DNA of 64,000 bases from Shewanella sp. VB17 (GTDB taxonomy: Bacteria > Pseudomonadota > Gammaproteobacteria > Enterobacterales > Shewanellaceae), in the NCBI RefSeq assembly GCF_013248905.1, contig NZ_JABRVS010000001.1, positions 2,232,001 to 2,296,000 of the forward strand. The letters are read 5' to 3'. Every line of letters starts with the position of its first letter. Within the stretch, counting starts at the first letter, position 1. Shown here piece by piece: positions 10,852-19,094 of the stretch. Under the pieces are notes generated by a model that was given only the letters and a program-made list of their open reading frames with translations, searched no databases and was not told the DNA's origin. The position numbers and the translations under genes were made by a program.

Positions 10852-11520
10852 ATGACAATACATGATAGTGAACACTTATGTTCGGACTGCCAAAAACCGT
10901 TAACAGGTTTTGACTATGCCAATGAGACACATCATCAAGCTTGCCAACCTGATTGGCATTGTGATGATGATCATGACGGTGATAATGAAACACTAGAAGA
11001 TATTATTCATCTTCAAAAAAACAATCTTGATTATTATCAACTTCTTAGTGTTAATTCTGAACAAAATCAAGTTGCAGAAGAATTAGCCGAGTTACAAGCG
11101 GTTGATTTTAATTTACAAATGAAAATACGGCTTTTGATGGAGACGGCTCGTGATGAGTTATGTCAGCATGGTTTTCATACTGGTATCTCTGAGGATACCT
11201 TAACGTTTGGCGATAGCGAGGTTAGGTATGTAGTGGGGTTAACCTTGCATATGGCAGATATACCAGCCAGTGATGGCAGTTTAGTCAGCCAAAGTATGCA
11301 ATCGAGTAATGTTATTCGTTTTTACCGAGTGGCGCAGCGAGGGGATATTGAATGTCAGTTCAGCAATAGCAAGATACAAAGTAGGATTTTTCCTATTAAC
11401 TTTAATCATGATAATGAGGAATGTGAACATGAATATTCACAAGGTGTATCGGCAATTATTCAAGATTTTATTCGTTATATTTTACTGAGTAGACGCGTAG
11501 AAATTATGAGTCTTATTTGA
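10852..11520 (+). CDS. Unknown protein with Cys/His-rich N-terminus
   Basis: I do not recognise this 222-residue protein. Its first 35 residues hold a possible zinc-binding cluster (CSDC, then HHQAC and WHCDDDHD), followed by a very acidic stretch. The middle (about residues 60-105) is helical and rich in Glu, Leu and Gln, and the rest looks like a mixed alpha/beta domain. There is no signal peptide or membrane segment. An AAGAGG-like ribosome site precedes the ATG. It sits 50 bp after the tape-measure gene and 73 bp before the holin, all on one strand, so it is probably part of the injection-system operon. A chaperone, regulator or cargo role is possible, but nothing in the sequence decides between them. 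Confidence 0.6.
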   Translation: MTIHDSEHLCSDCQKPLTGFDYANETHHQACQPDWHCDDDHDGDNETLEDIIHLQKNNLDYYQLLSVNSEQNQVAEELAELQAVDFNLQMKIRLLMETARDELCQHGFHTGISEDTLTFGDSEVRYVVGLTLHMADIPASDGSLVSQSMQSSNVIRFYRVAQRGDIECQFSNSKIQSRIFPINFNHDNEECEHEYSQGVSAIIQDFIRYILLSRRVEIMSLI

Positions 11521-11593
11521 GCTCTTTTTGGGGTGTAGGTGATTTGTTAGGGCAACCTACTGTAACTGGTATAAATCATTTAGGATTGATGTC

Positions 11594-11995
11594 ATGAGCG
11601 GATTTTTATCACGAATATTTTCTATGGGGACAGCAGAGCCGATCGCAGCCATTGGCACAGTATTAGATGATTTATTTACCAGTGACGAAGAGACACTGAG
11701 TTTACATATTGTCAAACAACGGCTGTCACAGAAACCGGCCTTAGCACAAGCCGAAATTAATAAAGTGCAGGCGGGACATCGCTGTTTATGGGTTGCTGGC
11801 GCCCGTCCTTTTTTAATGTGGGTGTGCGGTTTAGGTTTTTTATTTGCCTTTGTGATCAACCCTATGCTGCAGTGGTTATTACCTGAGTTTGGTACGCCAG
11901 AATTACCTTTAGATGTTATGACAGAATTAACCTTGGCCATGCTAGGCTTGTCTGGATTAAGGACGGTGGAAAAACTCAAGGGGATCAGCAAATAA
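11594..11995 (+). CDS. Phage-type holin, 3-TM (GTA holin-like) family
   Basis: This 133-residue protein has the features of the 3-TM holin family found in phages and gene transfer agents: a soluble N-terminal helix with a Gln-rich segment ('KPALAQAEINKVQAGH'), the conserved 'GARPFLMWVCGLGFLF' motif opening the first strong membrane segment, and a C-terminal 'MLGLSGLRTVEKLKG' segment. Holins make the inner-membrane lesion that lets an endolysin reach the cell wall. The ATG has an AGGA site 8 nt upstream. With the muramidase about 950 bp downstream it makes a lysis module next to the tail genes, suggesting that particles are released by lysis of the producing cell. The family call is fairly secure; the link to particle release is inference. 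Confidence 0.72.
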   Translation: MSGFLSRIFSMGTAEPIAAIGTVLDDLFTSDEETLSLHIVKQRLSQKPALAQAEINKVQAGHRCLWVAGARPFLMWVCGLGFLFAFVINPMLQWLLPEFGTPELPLDVMTELTLAMLGLSGLRTVEKLKGISK

Positions 11996-12133
11996 AGTGG
12001 AGTAACACGACAATAAATTAATTCTGCACTACATAAGCCAAAAGCGTAATCATCGTGTTTCAGTGGTACTTATTTTATATTTTATTGACTCACATCCTGA
12101 TCTATTTTCACTTTTTTTATTAAAGGCACTTTT

Positions 12134-12667
12134 ATGTTTGCAATAAACGTTCACTTTAAAAGTAATTTAATCAGTCGGTCACTATGTTTAATCTCTATTA
12201 TTTTTCTCAGTTCATTGGAGGTTATGGCACCTGAGAAAATAATAGTAGAACCAAGATCATCAGCGATAAATCAAACTATGTACTTTGATGAGGACATTAG
12301 CGATGGATCCGATGATTGTTTCAGCAGTAACATGGGACGTCCTTGTTACCTAGAAACTTATAGTAATACTTTTGATAATCAGGAGGATAAGTACGCTACA
12401 TTACACTCTAGAACACCAAATTTAAGCTTACGATCCAAAGAACTGCTGGTCGATCATAAAAACAGCATGTTGACGCTAGTGACTGGTGGCCATATTTTTT
12501 ATCATCGTTCAATGAATCTGAATATGGTGTATAGCCCGCTTATCTTGACCGATGATGAAAGGACATTTTTAGCGCTGGATATTTCACAGCCGCTCCCCGT
12601 TAACATACAAAAGCAGACTTATACTCAAACCACGTCAAAATGCAGCATCCAGGATGTCGAGAAGTGA
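12134..12667 (+). CDS. Exported protein of unknown function; C-terminus formed by a repeat element
   Basis: This 177-residue open frame starts with a hydrophobic stretch (about residues 15-31) that could be a signal peptide or membrane anchor. The rest is hydrophilic, contains three Cys, and resembles nothing I know. It lies between the holin and the muramidase, a place where phages often carry spanins, but no coiled coil or lipobox is visible. The last 16 codons (from about 12619) and the stop codon lie inside a MITE-like repeat whose inverted end begins there, so the original C-terminus has probably been replaced. It may be a real exported protein with a new tail or a decaying gene. Confidence 0.45.
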   Translation: MFAINVHFKSNLISRSLCLISIIFLSSLEVMAPEKIIVEPRSSAINQTMYFDEDISDGSDDCFSSNMGRPCYLETYSNTFDNQEDKYATLHSRTPNLSLRSKELLVDHKNSMLTLVTGGHIFYHRSMNLNMVYSPLILTDDERTFLALDISQPLPVNIQKQTYTQTTSKCSIQDVEK

Positions 12668-12841
12668 CAGAGTTCGAGGGGGTAATTGCCCCTGCATAAT
12701 CTCCCTTTTTCTATCTGATCCATACCATTACGGTGATGTGTTAGTGCTATCAACAAGGGAGTAACCATGCTCTTTATTATAGCTTTATTCAGCCATCTTA
12801 TGGGGACTCAGAAGCGATCACCTTGAAGTGGCGTGGGTATA
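12619..12841. mobile_element. MITE-like repeat, copy 1 (about 220 bp)
   Basis: The ends are imperfect inverted repeats (left TATACTCAAACCACGTCAA; right, on the opposite strand, ATACCCACGCCACTTCAAGG). The inside shares 'GATGTCGAGAAGTGAC', 'AGAGTTCGA' and 'CTTTATTCAG' with the copy at 30037-30228. It has no coding capacity of its own. It overlaps the 3' end of the preceding gene. Confidence 0.7.
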
Positions 12842-12942
12842 TTCAGTTTTATTTACTACCCTGACTTTAATCTCAGCAGGTCTCACTCCTTGGGGTGAGG
12901 TGGCTCATTCAATATCTATTCACCATGGTTAAGGAGCACTCA

Positions 12943-13494
12943 ATGATAGATTTTGTTTTTATAGAAGCTTTAGAAGGAAATACGGGCACAGCTTATGTAC
13001 CCGATCCAGATAATAGCCATTCAGGAGTGACTATAGGCTGTGGATTTGATCTCGGCGCTCGCTCTTGCAGTGAACTGGAAGTCGCATTTTCTCCCGCGCT
13101 TACGGGCAAACTCACTCCCTATGTGGGCCTTAAAAAACATCAAGCGGTTAAAGCATTGCAGAGGCTACCGTTAATTTTGAATGACGCAGAAGTCTACAGT
13201 GTGAATGCTTATGCTAAATGCGAGGCTGTCACGAGATTAAATTTACAGTGGCAAAGATCAGCGGCGTGCATTGCTTTTGACAAATTACCCATACCTTGTC
13301 AGACGGTGATAGCATCTGTGGCATTTCAATATGGCGATTTGGCAAGGAGAACACCCCATTTTTGGCAGCAAGTCACAAGGGGAAGTTGGTCTGCTGCTTT
13401 AGATAACTTACAGAATTTTGGTGATAACTATCCCAGTCGTAGGAAAAAAGAAGCAGCGTTATTAAAAGCTTGGTTAGATAACAGCGTAGTATGA
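12943..13494 (+). CDS. Pesticin-like muramidase (endolysin)
   Basis: This 183-residue protein is a peptidoglycan-cleaving lysozyme of the pesticin C-terminal type. The N-terminal 'IEALEGNTGTAYVP' carries the candidate catalytic Glu. It is followed by the signature 'HSGVTIGCGFDLGARS' and later by 'PCQTVIASVAFQYGDL' and a 'RRKKEAALLKAWL' end, all typical of this fold. The start is ATG 12943, which has AAGGAG 7 nt upstream; an in-frame ATG or GTG further up has no such site. There is no signal peptide, so it would need a holin to cross the membrane, and one is encoded at 11594. It closes the lysis module. It could instead be a cargo effector of the injection system, since muramidase effectors exist. 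Confidence 0.75.
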   Translation: MIDFVFIEALEGNTGTAYVPDPDNSHSGVTIGCGFDLGARSCSELEVAFSPALTGKLTPYVGLKKHQAVKALQRLPLILNDAEVYSVNAYAKCEAVTRLNLQWQRSAACIAFDKLPIPCQTVIASVAFQYGDLARRTPHFWQQVTRGSWSAALDNLQNFGDNYPSRRKKEAALLKAWLDNSVV

Positions 13495-13550
13495 TCCTAG
13501 TTTGACGCCTTAATGTGATAATCCATGTTAAAACCCTTAACGCTTATTGC

Positions 13551-13591
13551 TGCCAATAATAATTAGAAATTTTTAATATTAATTATTGGCA
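13551..13591. promoter_or_regulatory. AT-rich inverted repeat upstream of comEA-like gene
   Basis: The arms TGCCAATAAT and ATTATTGGCA (with TGCCAATAA/TTATTGGCA pairing) are separated by about 21 bp. No T tract follows, so it is not an obvious terminator; it could be an operator or a structured 3' end for the muramidase transcript. Confidence 0.3.
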
Positions 13592-13689
13592 AGAATTGAG
13601 GGCTTGCTCTACATTTGTTTAGTGGCTAAGGGACAATGGACTGATAGCCATTTTTAGTAATGGATTAACTCAATTAAGGATAAATCTCC

Positions 13690-14004
13690 ATGAAAAATCG
13701 TATTATGTTCGGTGTTATGTTTGCGGCTGTATTGTCATTGAGTGCTAATGCTGCGCAACTAGTTGAAGATAACTCAAATGTTAATCAAGCCACACTGATG
13801 GCCAATCAATCCCACAGTATTAATATTAATACTGCTGGTGTGGAGGAATTAGTGCAATTAAATGGAATAGGGGAGGTTAAAGCTCAAGCGATTGTTGAAT
13901 TCCGTCAGCAACACGGGCAGTTTTCGGCCATTGAAGAACTTGAAAAAGTTAACGGTATTAGTGCTAAATTGGTTGAGAAAAATAAAGCCATGATTATGTT
14001 GTAG
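13690..14004 (+). CDS. ComEA-family helix-hairpin-helix DNA-binding protein
   Basis: This small periplasmic protein of 104 residues has a signal peptide (KNR, then a hydrophobic core, ending 'SANAA' near residue 21). It carries one ComEA-type double helix-hairpin-helix domain: 'INTAGVEELVQLNGIGEVKAQAI' followed by 'FSAIEELEKVNGISAKLVEK'. In transformable bacteria such proteins bind incoming DNA in the periplasm; in many gammaproteobacteria the short stand-alone form is present without proven competence. The ATG has an AAGGA site 11 nt upstream. It is followed by a weak hairpin (14020-14042) and then the 4.5S RNA gene, so it is likely a single-gene unit. Confidence 0.88.
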   Translation: MKNRIMFGVMFAAVLSLSANAAQLVEDNSNVNQATLMANQSHSININTAGVEELVQLNGIGEVKAQAIVEFRQQHGQFSAIEELEKVNGISAKLVEKNKAMIML

Positions 14005-14096
14005 TCTGATTAAGCCCTTAAATAACGAAAATAGGGTTATTTTGATTATAGAATCAGCAGTTGAATGGTATCTTAGCCTATATGGTGTTTAAGGGC

Positions 14097-14125
14097 TTGA
14101 TTGAGAGCCGAGCTTGGTAGATAAT
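14097..14125 (+). promoter_or_regulatory. Promoter of the 4.5S RNA gene
   Basis: TTGATT (14097-14102) and GATAAT (14120-14125) are spaced by exactly 17 bp and lie about 40 bp before the mature RNA. This allows a short 5' leader, as in E. coli ffs, where the precursor is trimmed by RNase P. Confidence 0.55.
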
Positions 14126-14163
14126 GCTCAGCGTTCGAAGGGATAAATCCTAACGAAAGCAAT

Positions 14164-14274
14164 GGTGACCTTAGGGTCCCCCCGCAATGATAACTTGTGA
14201 ACTCGGCCAGGCCCGGAAGGGAGCAACCGCAACAGGCGACTCATGTGCCGGGGTGTGGCTCTAGGGAAACCTCC
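14164..14274 (+). ncRNA. ffs: 4.5S RNA (bacterial small SRP RNA)
   Basis: The RNA component of the signal recognition particle binds Ffh and targets membrane proteins to SecYEG. The diagnostic apical part is present: GGCCAGGCCCGGAAGGGAGC with the GGAA tetraloop region, then the asymmetric internal loop partner GCGACTCATGTGCCGGGGTG, matching the E. coli Ffh-binding site. The ends pair (TTAGGG with CTCTAG, and flanking CC/GG). The exact 5' and 3' ends are estimated from pairing and may be off by a few bases. Confidence 0.92.
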
Positions 14275-14314
14275 AATTATCCTAGTACATCAATAATGTA
14301 AGTCATTAACCCTT

Positions 14315-14599
14315 TCATACTACATCATTTTTTTCCATTTCTTTATGTAAATTAGCCTTGAGAAAAGCACGTGATTTTTCCAATGCTACTTGAATTTCTG
14401 TTTTCATTTGTTCTATTTCGTTATATTCTTCAAAAAAATAGGCGTCTACTAAGTGACGTATATACCTGACAGGAAGTTGATTGAGTGTCACGCAACACAG
14501 ATCTGCGAGGAACTCCTCAGGTAGTTCATCAAGTAATCCTTCATCTGATATGAGTTCCATTAATAAAATTTCGTAGTAATTGCGGATCTCTAGCTGCAT
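14315..14599 (-). CDS. ComFB-family (late competence development) protein
   Basis: This 94-residue protein has the ComFB pattern: 'NYYEILLMELI', then 'LPEEFLADLCCVTLNQLPVRYIRHLVDAYF'. ComFB domains are small helical modules; cyanobacterial members bind c-di-GMP and B. subtilis ComFB sits in the late competence operon, but the role in gammaproteobacteria is not established. The second of two close ATGs (14599) is chosen because GGGAG lies 7 nt before it, whereas it abuts the first. It is transcribed toward the 4.5S RNA gene. The C-terminal third is a charged helix. Confidence 0.8.
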   Translation of the reverse strand: MQLEIRNYYEILLMELISDEGLLDELPEEFLADLCCVTLNQLPVRYIRHLVDAYFFEEYNEIEQMKTEIQVALEKSRAFLKANLHKEMEKNDVV

Positions 14600-14796
14600 A
14601 TGCATGCTCCCTGATTGTTGTTATTTACGGCAATCTTGTATGTGGTGATATTTCTACGGTATTTAGTTTGCTACTATAATGATTTTTGAGCAATAAAAAT
14701 ATTTGCCATGTTATTGATTATTCTAGTGCCTGTTGGTGATAATACCAATGGATATTATGATGTGAGCATTTAGTGCTGCTAAGACAGTGGGACACA

Positions 14797-14820
14797 ATGT
14801 CGACTAATAATTGTCGACAT
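14797..14820. repeat. Perfect 8-bp palindromic hairpin
   Basis: ATGTCGAC and GTCGACAT flank an 8-nt loop in the 250-bp gap between the ComFB-like gene and the DUF2057 gene. No T tract follows on either strand. It could end or protect the DUF2057 transcript. Confidence 0.35.
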
Positions 14821-14849
14821 GGATGATAGCTGCCTAAACCGGCGTGACG

Positions 14850-15518
14850 TTATAGCTGTTTTATTGCCCAGCTCATAAATTCTTTTCTTGTTTTAGGATC
14901 GGCATGTGACCACCAATATTGCAGCATTTGCTCTGATTGAAGTGCTTTGTTGACTTGGGTACCGGTTATTGCGTCCATCGGTGCTGCTTTACTGACAGGT
15001 GCGGTGACAGACGCCATCATCGTTGCTTTGGTGGTAGTATTGATAAGGTTGGTTGCATTTTGGCTGGTTCCTCCCCCGAATAAATGATTAACAAATGAGT
15101 CTTCGGTAAAATCTGTTTGTTTAACGGAGTAATTCACCGTACCAGAATCATTGCGGGTGATCACAACTTGGGGCGATTTAGCAAAAGAGACGGGGTGTTT
15201 TATCACCTCACCATCAGCCGCTGTTAATGTGTAATGGTGATCGCCATCTACCGTTAAGGTAATAATAAAAGGTGATGATTTAATAAAGCTTTCAGCGTCA
15301 CTAAAATCATCTTGTATCAGATCATGGTAGCGGATCGCGATTTTATGATTGCCATTTTCAAGCTCGATATCTGATTGATGGCTAAACAAACTTGATGCTA
15401 TTTTTGTTCCGTCTACTGCAAGGTATTCGAACGACATCGGTATATGTAGACTGGCAGCAAGTACTGAAGAGGAACTGAGTAGTGCGATGATGGCGGTGAT
15501 TGGCATAACTGATTTCAT
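14850..15518 (-). CDS. DUF2057 (YccT/UPF0319) family periplasmic protein
   Basis: This 222-residue exported protein has a clear signal peptide ('AIIALLSSSSVLAASLHIP', cleavage near residue 21). It has the DUF2057 pattern: 'LHIPMSFEYLAVDGTKI', 'IELENGNHKIAIRYHDLI', and a middle segment 'SPFIITLTVDGDHHYTLTA'. The fold is beta-rich. E. coli YccT, the family member I know, is reported to affect curli secretion; the function here is unknown. It is the last gene of the reverse-strand run from dinG, starting 9 bp after the priC stop, so probably co-transcribed. Confidence 0.85.
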   Translation of the reverse strand: MKSVMPITAIIALLSSSSVLAASLHIPMSFEYLAVDGTKIASSLFSHQSDIELENGNHKIAIRYHDLIQDDFSDAESFIKSSPFIITLTVDGDHHYTLTAADGEVIKHPVSFAKSPQVVITRNDSGTVNYSVKQTDFTEDSFVNHLFGGGTSQNATNLINTTTKATMMASVTAPVSKAAPMDAITGTQVNKALQSEQMLQYWWSHADPKTRKEFMSWAIKQL

Positions 15519-15527
15519 TGTTGTTCC

Positions 15528-16202
15528 TTAACGATTAAAACGTCTGTATGTATGTGTTTGAGGGCGCTCAAAGGCTTGTATACGCTCTTCAATGTAGCTA
15601 ATTGCTTGTCGACATTTACCTAAACGGCGGTGAACAAGTAAAATCTCATTTTGCATGTTAATTTTGTCAGTACTATGACAGCTATCGAGTTTGGATTGCA
15701 AATTTTGAATTTTTTGTTCGAATGTTTTTACCCAATTTAAATGTTTGTTTAATTCTTCGTAGAGTTGATGGCTATTTTGCATGACGCCAGCAGCTATCCA
15801 ATTAAAGCCACTGTCATTATGTGATTGATGCCGACGCTGCTGGGCTTTTGCGATACGCATTTTTTTCTGTTGTTCTGCTGATTTGGCATCTAAAGATGTG
15901 GTTGCCATTGCTCGTTTTACTGCGGTGAATCTGTCTTGAATACGTTGACAGCTTAAGAGGATAGTATTGGGTGATATCTTATTGTTGATCAGTTTTTCTA
16001 GTTGCTGAATACTTTTATTAATCTGATTAATACAAGAAGATAGCTCTGCACCTGTTTGTATAAAAAGCGTATCGTTAAAACGCTCTGTATCTTGTAGCAA
16101 ACGTTGCTGTCCTTTGGGGAGTTTAGCGTCATGCTGGAGGACTTCTTGTTCCAGTAGCTTCTGCTGTACTCGTAATCGTTTGAGTAATTCACTTGTTGTC
16201 AC
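15528..16202 (-). CDS. priC: Primosomal replication protein N'' (PriC family)
   Basis: PriC reloads the DnaB helicase at stalled forks that carry a gap in the leading strand. This 225-residue protein is a long helical, Arg/Gln-rich chain with an N-terminal 'TSELLKRLRVQQKLLEQEVLQHD', a middle basic region, and a C-terminal 'LGKCRQAISYIEERIQAFER' that matches the conserved end of E. coli PriC ('RLARCRHALEKIENRI'). It is somewhat longer than the E. coli protein (175 residues). The GTG at 16202 overlaps the upstream stop as GTGA, which favours it; a GTG 12 nt earlier is also possible. It lies in the dinG run, which fits a DNA-replication role. Confidence 0.75.
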   Translation of the reverse strand: MTTSELLKRLRVQQKLLEQEVLQHDAKLPKGQQRLLQDTERFNDTLFIQTGAELSSCINQINKSIQQLEKLINNKISPNTILLSCQRIQDRFTAVKRAMATTSLDAKSAEQQKKMRIAKAQQRRHQSHNDSGFNWIAAGVMQNSHQLYEELNKHLNWVKTFEQKIQNLQSKLDSCHSTDKINMQNEILLVHRRLGKCRQAISYIEERIQAFERPQTHTYRRFNR

Positions 16203-16969
16203 CAGGCGCCCCACGCTAAGTTAACGGCAATAAGAAGAACAATAACCGTAAATACAGGGCGAATAAATTGCACCCCAAATTTGATGGCTGAACGCGCACC
16301 AATAAACGAGCCTATCATCATGCATACCCCCATAGATAAACCGAGGATCAGGTCGACTTGACCTAGTGCAAAAAAGATCACTAGCGAGGTTAAATTACTG
16401 ATAAAGGTCATTGTTCTGGCTAAACCACAACTATAGAGTAGTGGTTGATGATAATAGTGGGTACTGGTGATGGTCCAAAAAGCGCCAGTACCAGGACCGG
16501 CAAAGCCATCATAAAATCCCAAAGTGAAGCCTAGTAACCATTGTTTTAAACGGCTAGCGGCTTTTTTGAGAGGAACATACTGTGTACAGCCCATGGCATT
16601 AGGGGTGCACAGGGTATAAATCGCAATCGTAATAATGAGCAGCGGCAATACTTTTTCCAGCCATTCTTTATTAATGTAATGCACTAACAATGTACCACTG
16701 ACCGCGCCTAAAAACGTGGCGATGAAGCTGTGATACCATAAACTTGGAGAGAAAAAATTTTGCCGATAATAGGTCAATGCAGCCATGGATGAGCCAAAGC
16801 ATGCTGCCAGCTTATTGGTACCTAAAGCTAAATGGGGGGGAATACCTAAGGTTAGCAGTGCTGGGATCGACAATAAGCCTCCACCACCAGCAACGGCATC
16901 AATAAACCCTGCGATTAAGCCTATGGCAGTAATAATAGCCCAAGCATTAGGCTCTAACAGTAGCTCCAA
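16199..16969 (-). CDS. TSUP (TauE/SafE) family membrane transporter
   Basis: This 256-residue inner-membrane protein has about eight hydrophobic segments and the family marks: 'GFIDAVAGGGGLLSIPALLTLGIPPHLALGTNKLA' (split here only in description) near the N-terminus and 'GFYDGFAGPGTGAFW' in the middle. TSUP proteins export sulfite, sulfoacetate or other small organosulfur anions; the substrate here cannot be told. The start is TTG 16969 with AGGAG 6 nt upstream, 8 bp after the dinG stop. Its place between dinG and priC is conserved synteny as far as I recall rather than a sign of shared function. Confidence 0.88.
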   Translation of the reverse strand: MELLLEPNAWAIITAIGLIAGFIDAVAGGGGLLSIPALLTLGIPPHLALGTNKLAACFGSSMAALTYYRQNFFSPSLWYHSFIATFLGAVSGTLLVHYINKEWLEKVLPLLIITIAIYTLCTPNAMGCTQYVPLKKAASRLKQWLLGFTLGFYDGFAGPGTGAFWTITSTHYYHQPLLYSCGLARTMTFISNLTSLVIFFALGQVDLILGLSMGVCMMIGSFIGARSAIKFGVQFIRPVFTVIVLLIAVNLAWGAW

Positions 16970-16977
16970 AAGTACTC

Positions 16978-19056
16978 CTACTCTATTACACGGCGAAAAG
17001 GAGGCAAAGCATCGAGCAATGATTTGCCATATCTTTTACTCACCAGTCGTCTGTCTAAAATGGTGATGCGGCCGTAATCTTGCTCTTTGCGTAGTAATCT
17101 ACCACAGCTTTGAATTAATTTGCGTGATGCATCTGGAATCGTCAGTTGTAAAAAAGGGTTTCCGCCTTTGATTTTGATGTACTCAGCATGGGCTTGTTCT
17201 ACTGGGGAGGTCGGTACCGCAAAGGGGAGCTTAGTAATGATTAAATTGGTTAAGTAGTCTCCGGGTAGATCGAGTCCCTCAGAGAAACTGCCTGTGCCAA
17301 AAATGATACTGGGTTCATTGTTGTCACATCGCAGCTTATGTTTAGTGAGGATCTCTTGTCTGGAAGCAGTGCCTTGGATCTGCAGAGCGGTTTTAATTTT
17401 GTTTTCGACAAGGTCGGTGACTTTTTCCATTTGCCAATACGATGCAAATAGCACTAAGGTTGCTTGTTCTCCATCAACTAAGGTGATGATTTGCTCTGCT
17501 AATTCTTCAGTGTATTTGTCATCTGTGGGTTCAGTGTTCATTTTTGGTAAATACAGGGTTGCATTTTGTTTAAAATCGAAGGGAGAATCTAAGGCTAAAA
17601 AGCGACTTCCATCATTAATTGAAAGGCCTACTTGTCGAGTAAAGTGATCAAAATTATTTAATGCTCTTAAGGTCGCACTGCACAACACTACACCAGCGGC
17701 TTTATCCCATAGTAGTTTTTCCAGCATAAAACCGACTTCGATTGGGGATGCATTAAACAGATAATCGAGTTGTTTACCAGTGATCAATTCTATCCAACGT
17801 GCCATAGGCGCACCTTTAGCATTATCGACTTTGGCCATCATTTTCCATAGCTTTTGAAGATTTTCTAACCGCTGTAACATAAAGCCAGTTTCAGATAACA
17901 AGGGCTCAGCTTGCTGCTTGGGAATATCGCCATCTTTTATGGCTTCAGCCAGTAAGGTTTGCATTTTATTAAACTGTTTGAGTGCCTTGGTCGATGTGGT
18001 AGCCAGCTCTTCAGCTTGGCTTAACAGGCCTTCAGGTAGTTTTCCGTGCTCGAAACGGAACCGATTTTCTTGATTATCGAATCGGGCTGTTTGGCTATCA
18101 CAGTAGTGCGCAATGAGAGTTAACTGGGCGGTTAAATCAGTAATGTGATCGTGCATCGCTTGTACTGGTGCGATAATATTGTTGGTTTTTATTTGAGTTT
18201 GTAGCTTGCTGCTGGTTTTATCTATTTTTTCAAGCCATTCGATGGCCCCTCTTAATGTTGACTGGGCACTGGAAAAATCTCTGGCAACTTTGGGTAAGTG
18301 ATGGGCTTCGTCGATAATATAATACAGTTCTTCAGGATCGGGCAAAATCACCCCACCGCCCAATTCAAGATCGGCGAAGAGTAAGCTGTGGTTAGCGATG
18401 AGCACATCCCAAGTGTCGATGTCTTCACGGGCTTTATGGAAGGGACAATGCCTGTGACTGGCTAATTGTTTATGGCAGCTGTGTTTATCACAGGCTATTT
18501 GTTGCCAAAGATGGTCGGGCAGTTGCTCTGGTAATGTGTCACGCTCGCCGTTCCACTTCCCTTCGTGGTATTGCTTAAACAAAGATTGTAATAGTACTAT
18601 CTGGCTATTGTCGGGTTTGGTCTGCCACATGGCCATTTGGGTACCATCATCAGGCCCGGTTAACAGCTGTAACTTTGAAAGACAGACATAACGTTGGCGA
18701 CCTTTGACTAACCCAAAAGTAAAGTTTAACTTTGACTGGGCAAGAAAAAACGGCAGATCTTTGTGGAGTAATTGTTCTTGCAAGGCGACGGTTGCCGTGG
18801 CAATACAGACCTTTTTTTTATTGGCCAATGCTAAAGGTATTGAACCCAATATGTAAGCCAAAGATTTACCAATACCCGTCCCTGCTTCTACTACGATAAT
18901 TCGCCTCTGCTTATCGTATTCGCCCGCCAATGTTTTTGATATCTCTGCGACAATATAATTTTGTTCTCGCCTGGAACGAAAATCAGGTAGTGCGGCAGAG
19001 ATACCTTTGTATATCGTGCGAATTTGAGTTTTTACATCAGCAGGTAACATGCGCAT
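16978..19056 (-). CDS. dinG: ATP-dependent DNA helicase DinG
   Basis: DinG is an XPD-like 5'-3' helicase with an iron-sulfur cluster that unwinds R-loops, D-loops and forked DNA after damage. The 692-residue protein shows Walker A 'EAGTGIGKSLAYIL' (near residue 57), Cys residues of the FeS region (including 'CDKHSCHKQL' and 'HCPFH' near 190-210), the DEAH box 'YIIDEAHHLPK', and a C-terminal 'RKLIQSCGRLLRKEQDYGRI' helicase motif VI. A LexA box lies about 20 bp upstream of the start. The start has two near ATGs (MRM); the first is given. It heads a reverse-strand run with the TSUP gene, priC and the DUF2057 gene. Confidence 0.95.
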   Translation of the reverse strand: MRMLPADVKTQIRTIYKGISAALPDFRSRREQNYIVAEISKTLAGEYDKQRRIIVVEAGTGIGKSLAYILGSIPLALANKKKVCIATATVALQEQLLHKDLPFFLAQSKLNFTFGLVKGRQRYVCLSKLQLLTGPDDGTQMAMWQTKPDNSQIVLLQSLFKQYHEGKWNGERDTLPEQLPDHLWQQIACDKHSCHKQLASHRHCPFHKAREDIDTWDVLIANHSLLFADLELGGGVILPDPEELYYIIDEAHHLPKVARDFSSAQSTLRGAIEWLEKIDKTSSKLQTQIKTNNIIAPVQAMHDHITDLTAQLTLIAHYCDSQTARFDNQENRFRFEHGKLPEGLLSQAEELATTSTKALKQFNKMQTLLAEAIKDGDIPKQQAEPLLSETGFMLQRLENLQKLWKMMAKVDNAKGAPMARWIELITGKQLDYLFNASPIEVGFMLEKLLWDKAAGVVLCSATLRALNNFDHFTRQVGLSINDGSRFLALDSPFDFKQNATLYLPKMNTEPTDDKYTEELAEQIITLVDGEQATLVLFASYWQMEKVTDLVENKIKTALQIQGTASRQEILTKHKLRCDNNEPSIIFGTGSFSEGLDLPGDYLTNLIITKLPFAVPTSPVEQAHAEYIKIKGGNPFLQLTIPDASRKLIQSCGRLLRKEQDYGRITILDRRLVSKRYGKSLLDALPPFRRVIE

Positions 19057-19074
19057 ACTATGAGAGAGAAATAG

Positions 19075-19094
19075 AGCTGTACATAATAACAGTC
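19075..19094. promoter_or_regulatory. LexA (SOS) box upstream of dinG
   Basis: The 16-bp core CTGTACATAATAACAG fits CTGT-N8-ACAG exactly. It lies 19-38 bp before the dinG start codon. The same core occurs upstream of polB (23546-23565). Confidence 0.85.

Noticed and set aside
1..13494. Ordinary prophage remnant
   Set aside because: No capsid, portal, terminase, integrase or phage repressor is seen, and the tape-measure and upstream protein have eCIS-like rather than phage-like motifs; the part left of the window could still change this view.
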